A stretch of 64,000 nt of DNA from Orbilia blumenaviensis (GCA_036872755.1 JAVHNS010000009.1:620001-684000); one strand, 5' to 3'; positions 35,552-47,784 are shown, counted from the first letter of the stretch. Notes: a model not told the origin generated them from the letters alone. Numbers and translations: made by a program.

Positions 35552-36950
35552 ATGGCACGGACAAAGATATTCGCCCTCAAACGGCCTGTACGCATTACTT
35601 TACCCCTCCATCACCAAAAAAAGCCCCAAACTATTTAAACAAAAAAAGCCCATTCTAACTATATAACAATCATATCGAATATATAAATATATATATATAA
35701 TAGTACCCCCGCCAATCCTGGAACAAACACGCAGTCTACAACCTCTTCCGCTACCGCCAACCCACAACCGCAAACCGCACCTTCTTCCAACAAAAATTCC
35801 GCGCAAAGCAAGAAACCCGCCGTTTCCACGGCGAATACCTAACCGAACGAAAATGGAACTCCATGTTCCGCCACACCTTACGCGGGGTTGTAAGCATGGA
35901 TCCCGCCAGCATGGCCCGTGACGACGGTAGTTCCGCGGTCAGCGGACGTGGGAGCGGGAATGATGCTTTACCCGTGAGGTTGGGTGGGAGGTTTGGGAGG
36001 GAGAGGGAGAGGGAGAGGGATGGGAGGGCTATACCGTTCGCGCAGATGACGTTCGCGCCGTTGGAGAGGAGGTTGGATACGGCGGTTTATAGGGCTTTGT
36101 TTGCGAGTTCGGTGAGGCAGGCGAGGATGATGTGTTTGCATGGGAAGGTTATGGTTAATGGTGTTAAGGTATTTTTTTCCATATCTTTCTCCCCCACCCT
36201 AAATTCTATTATATATATAATAGAGAGAGTGTGTGTGAGCGTGTGTGTGTGTGAAGGGGTATGATAGGATAGGACGGCGCTGATTATTTTTGAATGGGAA
36301 ATTAGATGCCCCACGCAGGCTACATGCTCAACCCCGGCGACATGTTCTCAGTCGACCCTCTCCTCGTCATGCGCGCGATCGGTGAACAGAGCCGTTCGCT
36401 GTTCAAACGTCTATCGACCCAAGCCAAAACCGACCTACAAAAGGCGATAGAAGAAGCACAATCAAAAACCAAATCCTCAACATATCTAAAAGCATCGAAT
36501 ACCAAAAAGGTGTTAGCCGGAAACGCGGATGCGGAGGTTGATACGGACACATTCACCGCTGCGGGCGTTAAAACCGCCTCTTCTTCTTCTCCTTCTGAAA
36601 CCGACGGCGGAGAAGCAGCAGCAGATAACAAAACCGGCAAAGTAGCCACCACAGAATCATCCCCGGAAACACTAGAAACAGAAACAGAAACCAAAAAATT
36701 CTACCTCCCCTCCGACTGGCGCTCCTACCTTCCAAAGCACCCCCGCTGGAAAATCTACGACGAATGGAAACCAAAACGCTTCATGAACCTGTTCGCCTTC
36801 ATACCCAGATACTTGGAAGTGAACCACCACATCTGTCACGCCGTTTACCTACGACATCCCGTAGCCAGGAGCGGTGATGCCGAAGTACCGAATCCGTTCA
36901 ATAACGAGATGATGCAGTTGGCTTATAATTGGTATTTGAGGAGGAGGTAA
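35552..36950 (+). CDS. NAM9: Mitochondrial small-subunit ribosomal protein uS4m (NAM9-like)
   Basis: Exons 35552-35587, 35704-36168 and 36306-36950 give 381 residues. The 12-codon first exon joins in phase 0 to [15 protein letters not shown], the usual start of fungal uS4m. The S4 RNA-binding domain spans about residues 105-185: [23 protein letters not shown], then [10 protein letters not shown] joined across intron 2 to [19 protein letters not shown] low-complexity Lys/Ser/Glu-rich insert (about 210-295) precedes the conserved C-terminus ([33 protein letters not shown]). It binds 16S-like rRNA in the mitoribosome small subunit. The N-terminus is basic, fitting mitochondrial import. Convergent with CAP, 580 nt apart. 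Confidence 0.92.
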
Positions 36951-37529
36951 AAAAAAAAAAGGCTTGTATGTGTGTGTGGGGCTTATTCTTTGGAGGAGGT
37001 TGTGTGTATTCCGCTTCTATTAGCTTTTGATTTTTGGAAGCTACGAGGGGCGGGGAATGGGTGTGAGACCCTTTTGAATTTTGTATATATCTTAGGTGGG
37101 GTTTTTCCGGGAAATGGGAACGCTGTATACATGGGATGCAGATGTACATTGTACGATTTAGAATCGAATATATTATCCCAACAAACCCTAAAGCTAATCG
37201 GTACTGCGAAGCAAAGCACTGCGGTATATATTGTACCAAATATAAGACCATATCACTGAAGCGAATCGCTCTATCAATTCTCTTATAACCCTGTATTCTC
37301 TGCCAAAAAAGGATACTTGAAAGAAAAAGGCCTACTAGTCTGATACCGCCTATATAAAAAAGAATAAGAAAAAGGGTTATAGTTAAACTAAAGAAAAGAG
37401 GAAGGACAGAGGGAAAAGTGAGAGCGTACGCTGCTACAAAAAGTTATATTATTGTATTCACATAAAAGAATATAAAAAAAAAGTTATTAAAAAAGACAAG
37501 TCCACATACAACATCTCTCTCTATCTTTT
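36951..37529. other. Convergent 3' intergenic region
   Basis: Shared 3' flank of NAM9 (+) and CAP (-). A-rich tracts near 36950 and 37470 may be poly(A)-signal regions. No gene. Confidence 0.5.
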
Positions 37530-40169
37530 TTACCCAGCATGCTCCACAATCTCCGACACCAACCCCTTCCCTTTAATACTGCTCTTAATCTGCTCCGGTA
37601 TCGGACACTCTACAAAATCATCCTCCTCAGTCTCCCCGGGAACATAAACATTAAATGCCGTAGTCTTGCTGGTATAGATCTCAATACCAACGCTTTCCTT
37701 CGAAACATAAAGCGTGCCGCCATCACATCCGTCCACGGTTATTGCGGGTACTTTTCCTACGATTTGGAACGCGAATTTCTTGGATTTGATGACATCGATC
37801 GAAGAGACCAGACTGTCGATTACGACATTTGTCTTTTCGCATTCGTTCATGAAGATGGCGTTGAATTTGCCTTTGATTTGGAGGGTGGTGTTTTTGCAGT
37901 GGTACAGGGAGATTGAATGGTTGAGTTCGACGTTGGGGAGGGAGAGGGTTTGGTCGTTTTCGTAGTTCTCCTATTTTTTTATTATCAAAATTATGTTTAG
38001 CAAAAAAAGCAGCTACTACCACATAAGGGATGGTTTATATATATATAAAAGGAGACTTACGATTATCCACTTGTTACCGTCTAGCTCCATCTTTGGTGGT
38101 TTCTTCTGTTTCATATGCGCCGGCTTGGGCTTCGCCTGTGGACCTGGGGACTTTGGTCGTTGGGTATCCCCGGCTACGACGGATGAAGCACGCAGCGATG
38201 GGTTCTTATGTGTCATCTGGCTCTTGTCAACCTTGCGAAGTCCCGCTGTGACGCCAGTTCCCTGGTTAAGCTGTGCGAACACAGCTCCCATATCACCACC
38301 ACCAGCGCTGCTACTACCGGAATCCTTTGGTAGATCAAGAATTGGTGGTGGGCCTGGAGGCGGTGGTGGTGGCGGCGGTGGTGGAGGAGCACCGCCGGTT
38401 GGAGCTGGTGCTGGGGCTGGGGCGACGGCATTTGATTTCTTGAGTGTCGCCATGATCTTTGGAGCGTCGCCGCCGTCTCGGTTCCATGAGATACCGCTGA
38501 TGTGGTATTTTCGGACGTAATCTTCGAGTGTTTTGCAGATTGTGTACCAAGACCGGACCCATTCAATGTGCTTCTTGTCCCTACAATCCCGTAAATTAAC
38601 CACGATGACTCTAAAACATCTCTATATAAAAAATAAAAAATAAAAAACTTACTTCTCCTTATACTCCTTCATAACCCTATTACCGTAAAACTGTCCGGCA
38701 TTGGCCATCTCGGTCACAAAGTCCGCGGGCTTAGTATCCAACGTCACCCAAGCCAACGCCGGCACGGCCTCGCTAACCATCGAAAGATGGCTCTGGAGAG
38801 GTCCCGTCCTATGGGCTTCCCTGTGTTCATTCACGCTGTTCATATATGACTGCATGTCCTTGATAAGGTCGAGGTATTCCTTCGATGCTATGTCAGGTTT
38901 CCTCGCCTTTGTCGATACAAGCAGGAAGAGACGCTGGGCGTGGAAGCCCTGGCGGACGAATTTCGCCTGTGGAAATAAACAACAGTCAGCGTTACCAATC
39001 TCTAATTATTGATTTAGGGATGAGAATCCCTCCTCACCTGCTCTCCGAGTAAGGGATCGATCTCCTTACTCAGCCCTTCAAACTTATCCAACAAAGTCAG
39101 AACATCATCGTCATAGTCAGAGATACTCGATGGTAATGGTTCCTGCGGTGGCGGAGGAGGTGCAACAGATCCAGCTGCCACTGCTGCTGCTGCGGCTTTG
39201 TTCGCCGCAGCTGAGGTATCGGCTGCATTCGATGCGACGGCGGCAGCAATAGCTGCCGGAGCTTGTCCGAGACTCTGGGACTCAAAAGTCACAATATCTT
39301 CTAATCGAGACGTCGCAGCTTCGAGTCTACACGCGAGACCTGTTAGCGTGTCCCAATTAAATTTCCCATCATCATCACCATCATCATTTCCATTTATCGA
39401 AGATGCTTCCGCCCCTCCGTCCTGTCCTGCCCCTCCTGTCCCTTTTGCATCACCACTGCCGCTGCCGTCCGCTTCAACACTGGAAGTTCGAGGATCAGAT
39501 CCAGGCTCCGAGTCCCGCCTAGTAGATTGCGAAGTGTTCGTCTCTGAGTTCTCACGATCCCTGCCGATGGTGCTAGCACCGATAGTCGAAACGGCGCTTG
39601 AAGAACCCCAATCCCTATGCTCCAGGTCTTCTTGATCTTTAACTTCCTCCCCATCGCCGCCGCCGCTTCCAGCTGTAACGGTGAGCTCGGAGTCTTTATC
39701 GTCCGTGATAGTGGCCGTGTCTTCTTCTTCGGGAATCACGGAGGACATCGTAGGTGCAATTGACAGCTATAACAGCTCTTCTTCTTCTTCTTCTTCTTCG
39801 TCGGCCCAGATCTCGAAAAGCCGGTGCCTTTTTGTTGTTGTTGTTGTTGTATATAACAATGCCCCCCCCCCCCCATAATAAAAAACACGGGTATGCGGGT
39901 AGGAGCCTCCATAGGTATGAGAGAGTATTTGCGAGTGTTTCAACCTTAAAGGGCTGAAACGTTTTTTTATTTTTTATTTTCGTTTTTTTAGTTCTTGGAG
40001 GGGCCTTCGGTGCCAGTGTCCTCGTCGGTGTCGGTCGTTGATATTCCTCCATGCCCGGATTTGGAAACCCTTTTTTTCTGGGAAAGCTTATAAGAAAAGG
40101 GAGATAAGAAGCTTACCTCTTGATCAGCGTTGTGAGATTGTGAAGCTGGGGCGGGTTATTAGTCGCCAT
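37530..40169 (-). CDS. Adenylyl cyclase-associated protein (CAP/Srv2)
   Basis: Exons on the minus strand: 40169-40117, 39326-39038, 38966-38653, 38580-38061 and 37970-37530, giving 538 residues. Exon 1 (MATNNPPQLHNLTTLIK) joins directly to RLEAATSRLEDI, the conserved CAP start. Then come the helical-folded domain (about 110-230), a poly-Pro tract after PAPAPTGGAP, and a WH2-like segment with LRKV, which binds actin. The C-terminal beta-helix (CARP/C-CAP) domain ends GKGLVSEIVEHAG. CAP recycles cofilin-bound ADP-actin and, in yeasts, links Ras to adenylyl cyclase. Intron 1 is about 790 nt, far longer than the others, and contains an open ATG-started frame in phase with exon 2. Confidence 0.94.
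39327..39748 (-). other. Possible alternative first exon of CAP (in-frame 141-codon extension)
   Basis: Inside CAP intron 1 an ATG at 39746-39748 opens a frame with no stop that runs into exon 2 in the correct phase. It would replace the 18 canonical N-terminal residues with about 141. The encoded stretch is acidic and Ser/Gly/Asp-rich (EEEDTATITDDKDSELTV at the start) and has no recognisable domain. It could be an alternative-promoter isoform or a chance low-complexity frame, since the region also carries (TTC)n, (TTG)n and a C14 run upstream. Confidence 0.35.
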
Positions 40170-40892
40170 GGCTGCTGGGTTCTTAAATCTGGATTTTTAG
40201 AAATAGAATAGCAAGGAAGACGTAGTGGATATTTTTCGAAGGGGGTATGAAGAGGGCGGAGAGAGTGTGAGAGAGAGGACGTGAGAGTGAGGAAGAGGGA
40301 GAGGTTGGCCGGGTGGGATGATACTAACTAGTAGCTACTACCTGGCGGGGCTTACTTGCATTAATTAATGAGCTGGGGGACTAGCTATCCCAGCAAAACG
40401 GGCCAACGCAACACGGGGCCAACATGCAACAGCCCTCCGCCAGGATATGGGGATTGTGAGGATTTGGGGGATGTTCGCAATAGGATATTGATGCGGGTTT
40501 GGACGGACGCTAGTTTTTTTTAACTTCCTTGGTCATGGTAACTAGCTTTGGGATTTTTATGGGGATGAGTTTCGTAGCTTAGTAATACTGCTGTATCATA
40601 TATTGTATGTGGATGTTAACAATACAGTGTGCCTCAGAAGCCAATTTTTAAAGTAGATACCTCAAGAGAGCTAAATGTCATTGTAAAATACAGACAGACT
40701 GAATGAATGAAATATGGTAAATGACAATATATATTTATATCTGTCAGAAAATATGCAGGGTAGATCAACATAGAAGGAGAAAATAGGCGGGTATTAGACC
40801 TGCGTTCCATATCGCTTCATCAATTGTAACTTCAACAAGACCTGCAACCAAATTGCTCCTGGACTCCTGCCTGCCTGCCTGCCTTTGCTCTT
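40170..40892. other. Intergenic, CAP promoter and BSP 3' flank
   Basis: Contains GA-rich sequence (40235-40310) just upstream of CAP, and a TGCC micro-repeat near 40866. No gene supported. Confidence 0.5.
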
Positions 40893-42357
40893 CTATGACT
40901 TGTAAGAAACCGAAGTGTTCGCTTCGAGAATAGTCTTGATCTCCGGGTACTCCAGCTCATCATCGGGGTCAATGTTATCCAACCAAGTCAGCGGATTCCC
41001 CTGCAGCGCAGTCACAAGAAGTAACCTCCGCTCCTTCTCCGACATCTTCGGATCAAGAACTTCAATGAGGCCCTCAAAAGAGTTAATAAACCGCTTGAAA
41101 CTTCCCGTGCCATCATATGCCAGCTTATTCAGCCTATCCCGTGCCACAAGCTTTGCTTCAGAAACCTGCCAATCCTCGGGAGATGGATTGGAGACTTCAA
41201 CGTAAGAGTTGTTGTCTTCATTGTTTTCCTCCTCATTCTTAGGTGATGATGGCTCGCTCGGGTCCTCCTTCTCACCGGCAGGGGAGTCTTGATCGGCCCC
41301 GCAGACTTCCTCTTCGCTGTGTTCCTCACACCATTTCTTGTATCTTTTGAAGAGTTCTTCCGGCTTCTCGTTGAACAAGTCGATGAAAAGCTTGTCTGAG
41401 TAGCGGCGCTTCTTCATCCACCCGTTGATACGAGGAACTGTTTCCGGACCGTACTGTTCTTCCAGCCACAGGAGGAAGTATGCAGTTCTCTCATATCCGT
41501 TATCCCACTGATCCCCCTCCCCGCGATGCCAGTGCGGCGGCCTAAAGCCAGCCTTATATCGAACCCAGCTAATCCAAAACAAAAAAACACATTAACCACC
41601 AGAAAAAAAAAAAGAAAAAAAAAAAACACCCATATAGTTAACGCAAAAAGTTTAAGGCGTGGGTTAACTCACTCTGCAATACCCTCAATCAAACCGCCAT
41701 TCGCCCCTCCAAACGCATTATATTGGAAACAATGCACCATCTCATGCCTGATGACTCCCAAGATCTCTTGCTTATCCTGTTTCCCCTTCGACCGCTCGTG
41801 AACTCCTGCAATATATTCTGTCGAAAAGTGTATTTCCTTGTGGTCATCATCGATGTCCATACCGGTGGTATAGGCAACGCCATCCATATTACGGATGATA
41901 AGGGTGACTGACCGAACGCTATATGCAGCGTACACGTCAGCCACTATTCAAAAAAAAAAAAAAAAAAAAAAAGGAAAATAGCTTCCAAAAAGCCATCCAA
42001 AAAAAAAACAATAGAGAATAAAAAAAAAACATACTTATCCGGCGCAGTATCAGGCGTATAAAGCGCATCCAAAACCCCTACTACAGCATCAACGAGCACA
42101 TCATGAAGGTTCAATCCGCTCCCAAGTATAACCCTCGAACCGTCGTCACAAACATCATTAAACCGTAATCTAATCAACGGCACGCGCCATCCATTTTTAA
42201 AGATCACACCTTTCTCCTGCACGACTATTACAACGTTTTCTTCTTCTTCACAGCTCATTATTTCGGGATTATCAGAGGAATCGAGTCGTGAGGTTTGTTG
42301 AAGGATTGGGGGGATTGTGGAGGAAGTGCGGGGACGGGGTGGTTGTGACATATACAT
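40893..42357 (-). CDS. BSP-family (plant/bacterial basic secretory protein) metallopeptidase with a Gag-like C-terminal region
   Basis: Exons on the minus strand: 42357-42035, 41918-41673 and 41568-40893, giving 414 residues. The joins rebuild PDNVRSVTLI and EGIADWVRYKAG, both typical of the BSP family. The zinc-binding HExxH is HEMVH (166-170) followed by CFQYN, and the downstream Asp of the IAD motif could be a third ligand. There is no signal peptide, unlike secreted plant members. After an acidic linker (about 275-315), residues about 333-405 (LNKLAYDG..FKRFINSFEGL..MSEKERRLLLVTALQGNPLTW) resemble the helical Gag domain of LTR retrotransposons. Intron 1 contains an A23 run. A second ATG lies two codons in (42349-42351). 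Confidence 0.8.
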
Positions 42358-44240
42358 ATATATATAAGGATGCTGGATTAGGTATGCAAAAGGGCAGATG
42401 ACGACCTTGGAGGCGGTCCCGTCACCTTTTTTTTTGCCTTGGTTCTTGCTGAGCTGAGTGGAGAAGTGGTGGACTCAAGAGGACACACCCCGATTTGGAG
42501 GGGGATTTGAGGATGATTTATAACGGATTGGGAATGCTGAGCCGGAGGTGTGGCTAGAAATGTGGCTGGAAGTGTCTACGCTCAGGCCTGGCTCGCCACA
42601 GTGCTTCTAAAAAGAGTTTGGAAGAAAAAATTGAAAAATGTATGAGATCATAAAGTCCCAGCAGATCGGGATTTTGAAAAAAAAAAAAAAAACTGTCCGG
42701 CGATAGATGGGAAGATAGATATCATATATGTCTTTCTGACATCATTTGAAGTTGAGGGTCTAGAGGATATTGATATCATCATCATGGTTGCATTGCAACT
42801 GCAGAGGAATGTAAATTAAGCTATGACCAGTCGACGCCACTTTCTAACAGCCACAGTCATACATCGTTGTGGCGCGATGGAGCCAAGACTTCGACGGAGC
42901 TAGGATCTTCCTTGTTAAAGTTCCACCTACCGACGACTGATCGATACCAGTGGCTACTACCGCAGGGGAAAGGGGGGTGCATTTGAGAATTCGATCTCTA
43001 GCCCGTCTAAAATGCTAACGTCTGATGCCTCGAACTTCCCATAATAATACATTTGCATAGGGAAGAACAATCCGGCTTATTCACTGACTCTAGATTGCAA
43101 CTGTGCCGTGGGTATGTATATGTTTGCGCAGGGCGCAGGTTTGTACCCGAATGCGCCCGGGGACAGCTGTCTCGTTCTTATAGATTAAGCTTTTGTGGGA
43201 ACTTGGTTTATATTTAGTGGGTCTTAAGCCGACTAGGCTTGCGTTGATACTTTGAAGCCGAAATTTAATTTGGTCTCGAAAACCCTGCCCATGTGGTTCT
43301 CTATCGATCGAGACTGCTGGCCATGGATACCGAAATTTGGCACACTGATCAAGCAGCGCCAACGAGCTATGTAAGGGCACTTTTTGCATTCATTCATTCA
43401 TTCATTCATTCATTCATTCATTCATTCAATTAATCGTGATCAATTGAATTGATATATAATTATAACCGGCTCCCTCTCGAGATCTCGTCGAGACATTCCG
43501 GATTAATTATAATTTGGCCTGCTCAGAGATATCGGAATCTATAAATGGGAATTTCAATTTGTGTATGGGCTGCCATTACCATGTTAATGCAATGCAATAC
43601 AATTAATTCTCAGCCGCATCTACTTATATTGTATAAATGGTAAAGGATACATTTCCATCGGCCTACATGTATATTGAGTAGCAGTGCGCTCCGAATTGTG
43701 GCTTGCCCGAGAACGCCATTTCGCAATTTCCGAACGAGCACGTTTGGCTAGTCTCTTGAACTCAACACACGAGAAAGCCAATCACCACCTCTGCCTAGCG
43801 CCTCATACATAAACTTTTTCTTTAGCAGTGTCGGTTGACGGACAAGTTGACTAACCACTTCCTACGTAGTCGCTAACTAGCAATATGGTGGACGCGAAAG
43901 GGGCTATTCCTGTGTGCGCTGTGGGCGCCGAATGCATTATAAAATCCATGTTCCTGAAGAAGATAAAGATCAACACCAACCCGCTACCCTCTTTGCGAAG
44001 TTACCTGTCTTTTTTTTCTTTCGAGGAAGTCTTTGGAGTTTCTTAAGTCGACTGTACATGTATAGAGTCGGTGAGAGAGCACCAATTTCCTAGTCACTCT
44101 TTTATCGACATCCCGACGCTCTTTTTAGATTCGCTTTTCGTTTCCGATATTGTAATCGGCATAATACTATTCCCCTTTTAGCCCTTCGTTTATCGATACA
44201 CATATAATACATCGGTACCAGTCAATATATTCAATTCAAA
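42358..44240. other. 1.9-kb intergenic region
   Basis: Promoter of the BSP gene, then sequence with no supportable gene. A 99-codon minus frame at 43090-43389 has no domain. The ATTC microsatellite at 43388 is listed separately. The last 200 nt are the promoter of the secreted protein gene. Confidence 0.5.
43388..43428. repeat. (ATTC)n microsatellite
   Basis: About ten uninterrupted copies of ATTC. Likely length-polymorphic. Confidence 0.9.
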
Positions 44241-45652
44241 ATGTTCATTCTGAAAAGTTTGGTGGCCGCATTGGCCTTGGGGTTGGTTCAAGATACCATT
44301 GCTGCTGCTGCCGCACCCGCCTGCTGTACGAACAAGTGCGGCAAGTCGATCCAGTTGGCAAAGAATGGCAAGAAGGATTGTTCGGCGTTCTTGATCAAGA
44401 CTGTCGTTCCTACTAGGTACATATACATAGATGCTCATAAGCCATACATATATATAATCTTTATATATCTTCTAGACATGAATTTCAGCATGATTGCTAA
44501 CTGTGAGAGTTGTGTAGAACCACCACGAAGTTTAAGACGACTACCCTCGCAAGAACGATAACCTTGTCGAGGACGGCAACCTTAAACAAGGCTCTGACCG
44601 TTGTTGAAACAGTAACTGGCACCACAGATATCACAGTCACTACCATCGCTTCAGAGACTGATCTCAGCACAAGCACCTCTCTTGCTACTGTCGAAGAGAC
44701 GGAGACCTTAACTGAAACTGCCACTGCAGTTGAAACGGAATATGAGACCACCACTGTCCCCTATGTGCTTTCAACGGCGAATGTTATAACTGTCATAAAG
44801 CGCAGCGCAAAACCTACCAAGCCAGCTTATGCCTCCGCTTGTGATAATGCCGCATACACCCGTGCCTGCTCCTGTATCGGCATCAAGCCAAAGACAACCA
44901 CCAAAGCGGCCGTCGTTAAAACCCTCTACAAGACCAGGACTGCCTACAAAACTCACACAAGCTACAAAACTGTCACTGTCAACAAGACCAACGTCGCCAC
45001 GAAAACTAGCCAGGCTCCCGCCGTGACACAAACTAGCGTGTTATCTTTGACGACCTACACAACCATCATCTCCGGCACCGCCATTACAGCCACCGAAACC
45101 GTAACTCTTACAGAATCCGCCACTCTTACCGAAACCACAGTTGTTGTCGCTACCCACACTGCCGACCCAATCCCACCCACGTGTATCGGGAAGGGATTCG
45201 CATTTAGAGTCAGTGGCACTACCGCCGCCGGGATCAACGGCTGGGGCATGGGTATGATAAACTCTATCGGGGTGGGTATCTATATCCGTTTATTTAGCGG
45301 AGGAGCATCACCATTCGTCATTACCAATAATTCGCTCCAGAGCTGGTACAACTCCGACTTTGAATATTACATCAAAACCGGAACTCTGCCAGCTGCGGCG
45401 GCTCAGGTTTGGGTCAAGTCTGTCCGTTCAAATGTTTCATATACATGGGCTGGCACGCGTCTGGATTTTTACCTCGGGGATGGACCGGATTTTGAGTTGA
45501 AGGCTACATCTGGAGATACCAATTATATGGTTACGTTTTGTCGGGACCCTGTGTATTATGAATGGAACCTCCTTGTTTATACGGATGTCAGCCAGTTGGC
45601 GGGAAAGACCTGCGCCAATGATGGGCTCGTTAAAGCGACCTGCGTTTTGTAA
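44241..45652 (+). CDS. Secreted Thr-rich (mucin-like) protein with a C-terminal domain of unknown function
   Basis: Exons 44241-44416 and 44518-45652 give 436 residues; the intron has donor GTACAT, a GCTAAC branch and acceptor GTGTAG. A signal peptide (1-22) is followed by a short Cys cluster (CCTNKCG..KKDC). Then comes about 200 residues of Thr/Val/Glu-rich sequence with repeated T-x-T-E-T and K-T-x-Y-K-T units, a probable O-glycosylated stalk. The Cys-containing C-terminal domain (about 275-436; GFAFRVSG..GWGMGMINS, ending ATCVL) is rich in Gly, Trp and Tyr and may be a beta-sandwich that binds a ligand. There is no clear GPI signal. Many fungal surface proteins share this layout. I do not recognise the family. 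Confidence 0.75.
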
Positions 45653-46233
45653 GATAGTCTATTAGACTCGAGTCCCATGGAATGCACAAGGGTAGAGGGT
45701 GATAATGAGACCACAGTCGGTTTTTTGGGTACTAGTATCTTACTATACTTAATATTATAATACCATCATTAATGTTACATTACCAATTTAAATTTCAGCC
45801 CTGATCTGAATGTAATGCACAACTAGTCTCGAATCGTGGCATTCACAATATTTGAATGGCCCGCTTTATAATACATGGATATAAGCTATAAATAAGTGTT
45901 TCTGGTTTGCAAAGCTAGGGGAATTATCTTTAAGATACTGGTTCTCCCATTCGATCTAGCTAAAAAATGTTTTCCCTCTTTGATAGAGACTTTGGCCTGT
46001 AATCATGACCAAGAGCTTAAGCCGCCGCAAACCATGTTGAGGATGTGAAGACGTGTACGTGTTGGGGTTGACAAGGGCGTGTTGGCCATGTGGTATTCTG
46101 GAGCTCACCAAGATAAACAACTGAAGCTCCAACATAACTTGACCCTCACCCCTCCACTATCAATATATCTCCAACTCTCGGCTCTATCTTCCCAATACTT
46201 AATACCTATATACCTATCAAAAGCCAGCCCACC
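45653..46233. other. Intergenic, Ask1 promoter
   Basis: 580 nt between the secreted protein gene and Ask1. Nothing beyond a CT-rich stretch just before the Ask1 ATG. Confidence 0.5.
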
Positions 46234-47784
46234 ATGTCCCGTCCTTACCCCGGGATCCTCCAGCCCGGCGGCTCAATAGGCGCCAACCCCGCGGTCCCAA
46301 GACAGCTCTCCCTCACCGAGGAGCTCGAACGCCTGGAACAATCGATAACCCTTACAATGCAAGAAATCGACCGAAACTTCTCACAATGCCACCGAATAAT
46401 AACCCATTCCATAATGCCCATCGTCGACAAATATGCCGAACACTCTCGTGACGTATGCAATAATATAGCCTTTTGGAAATCTTTCTTTGAGGATTCTGCA
46501 GAAATCGCGTTGGGGGGTTATGGGCAGCAGGAACCTGCTGATGATGCTGCTGCTCTGGGGGGTATGTCGCCGCAGGATGAGACGACTGCTTATGAAGAAA
46601 GTCAAACGCAGGAAGAGGAGGATCAGGCGGAGGTTACGGTTACTCGGAGGATGGATATGACTGTTGATCAGGAAGGAGACGAAACAATGCAACAACATGA
46701 GGGGACTATTACATTGGATGAATCGGATTCTGAGGGCCATGAGTTTGAAGAAGATGAATCTATACTAGCTTCAATGAATCTGGGCAAAGCGCGCCGTCCA
46801 GAGTCTCGTCCAAAGCAAACTACGAAGTGGGCAGCCATGCAGTCGCCCTTCGACAAACTTAAGCAGGAGGTTAGAAGTCAGCAGCAGCAGCAGCAGCCTA
46901 CACGACGTAAATACTCAATGGACGACTCGATGGATGAAGATGAGTCTATGACTCCACCGCGACTCCCAGCAGGAATGGAGGGTATGAGTTTCGACACAAA
47001 GTCGTCATCGACATTCGATCCACCCGCTACTCCAGAAGTACTTCGCCAGAAAGCCTCCCGCCGGCCAGCAGCGTCTTCGCGTGTTCTCGACTCCTTCGTA
47101 GACGATGACTCGCCATTTGCTCCGCAAACGGCACGCCAAACCGCGGCTTCCAAATTACCGGCGAGAAGAGCTGATCCAATTCTCCACCAAACCGCTGATA
47201 CAAACTGGCGAATCCAAGCTACTCCGCACAAGACACCCCGCAAGTTCCCAATGGCCACCGTAACACCAAAACACCGGGTCATCCCTTCATTCCAAGACTC
47301 TTCTCCCATGTCATCTCCACCCCCACCACAGATCACCACCGTTTTCTCACCAGTTAACACAATGAAACGCTTTAACATCCAACCCCGCCAGAAGCCCGGC
47401 GCGCAACCAACCTACCAAGCATACAAAGACCCCAAGACTCCTATAACCGCCAAAAAGCGCTGGGAAACACTGGACCCCAAAACAATGACCGCCAAGGACC
47501 TCCTCATGGACGACGAATTCGATTTCGATGATGACGACGATGATTATAAGAAGTTGGGTTTCAGTCCACCTGTTACGATGCAGTTCACACTACCGCCCTC
47601 AAAATTAATGCAGACTCCTGCGAAGAAAGCGTCGAAAATGTTAGTTAATGATATCATGCGATCAGCTGGCTTTAGAGCTGGGTTTGCGGGGGGCGATGAC
47701 ACACAGACTACGGCGGATAATTCGCTGGGAGATAGTCCTAACATGTTCCGAGGGAAAAGCCCGGATTTTGATTTTGATGATTAA
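46234..47784 (+). CDS. ASK1: DASH complex subunit Ask1
   Basis: Single exon, 516 residues. The conserved Ask1 domain is near the N-terminus (about 25-95): LSLTEELERLEQSITLTMQE, IDRNFSQCHRIITHSIMPIVDKYAEHS and FWKSFFEDSAE. The rest is disordered and phospho-site-like, with many SP/TP sites (for example TPPRLP, SPMSSPPPP, TPKHR), an Asp run (about 430) and an acidic end DFDFDD. Ask1 is part of the fungal-specific DASH/Dam1 ring that couples kinetochores to microtubules and is phosphorylated by Cdk1 and Aurora kinases in yeast. The length is greater than in yeast, as is usual in filamentous fungi. Start chosen as the first ATG in frame, context ACCATGT. Confidence 0.9.
   Translation: MSRPYPGILQPGGSIGANPAVPRQLSLTEELERLEQSITLTMQEIDRNFSQCHRIITHSIMPIVDKYAEHSRDVCNNIAFWKSFFEDSAEIALGGYGQQEPADDAAALGGMSPQDETTAYEESQTQEEEDQAEVTVTRRMDMTVDQEGDETMQQHEGTITLDESDSEGHEFEEDESILASMNLGKARRPESRPKQTTKWAAMQSPFDKLKQEVRSQQQQQQPTRRKYSMDDSMDEDESMTPPRLPAGMEGMSFDTKSSSTFDPPATPEVLRQKASRRPAASSRVLDSFVDDDSPFAPQTARQTAASKLPARRADPILHQTADTNWRIQATPHKTPRKFPMATVTPKHRVIPSFQDSSPMSSPPPPQITTVFSPVNTMKRFNIQPRQKPGAQPTYQAYKDPKTPITAKKRWETLDPKTMTAKDLLMDDEFDFDDDDDDYKKLGFSPPVTMQFTLPPSKLMQTPAKKASKMLVNDIMRSAGFRAGFAGGDDTQTTADNSLGDSPNMFRGKSPDFDFDD

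Noticed and set aside
43090..43389. 99-codon minus frame
   Set aside because: Ends at the ATTC microsatellite and has no recognisable motif.
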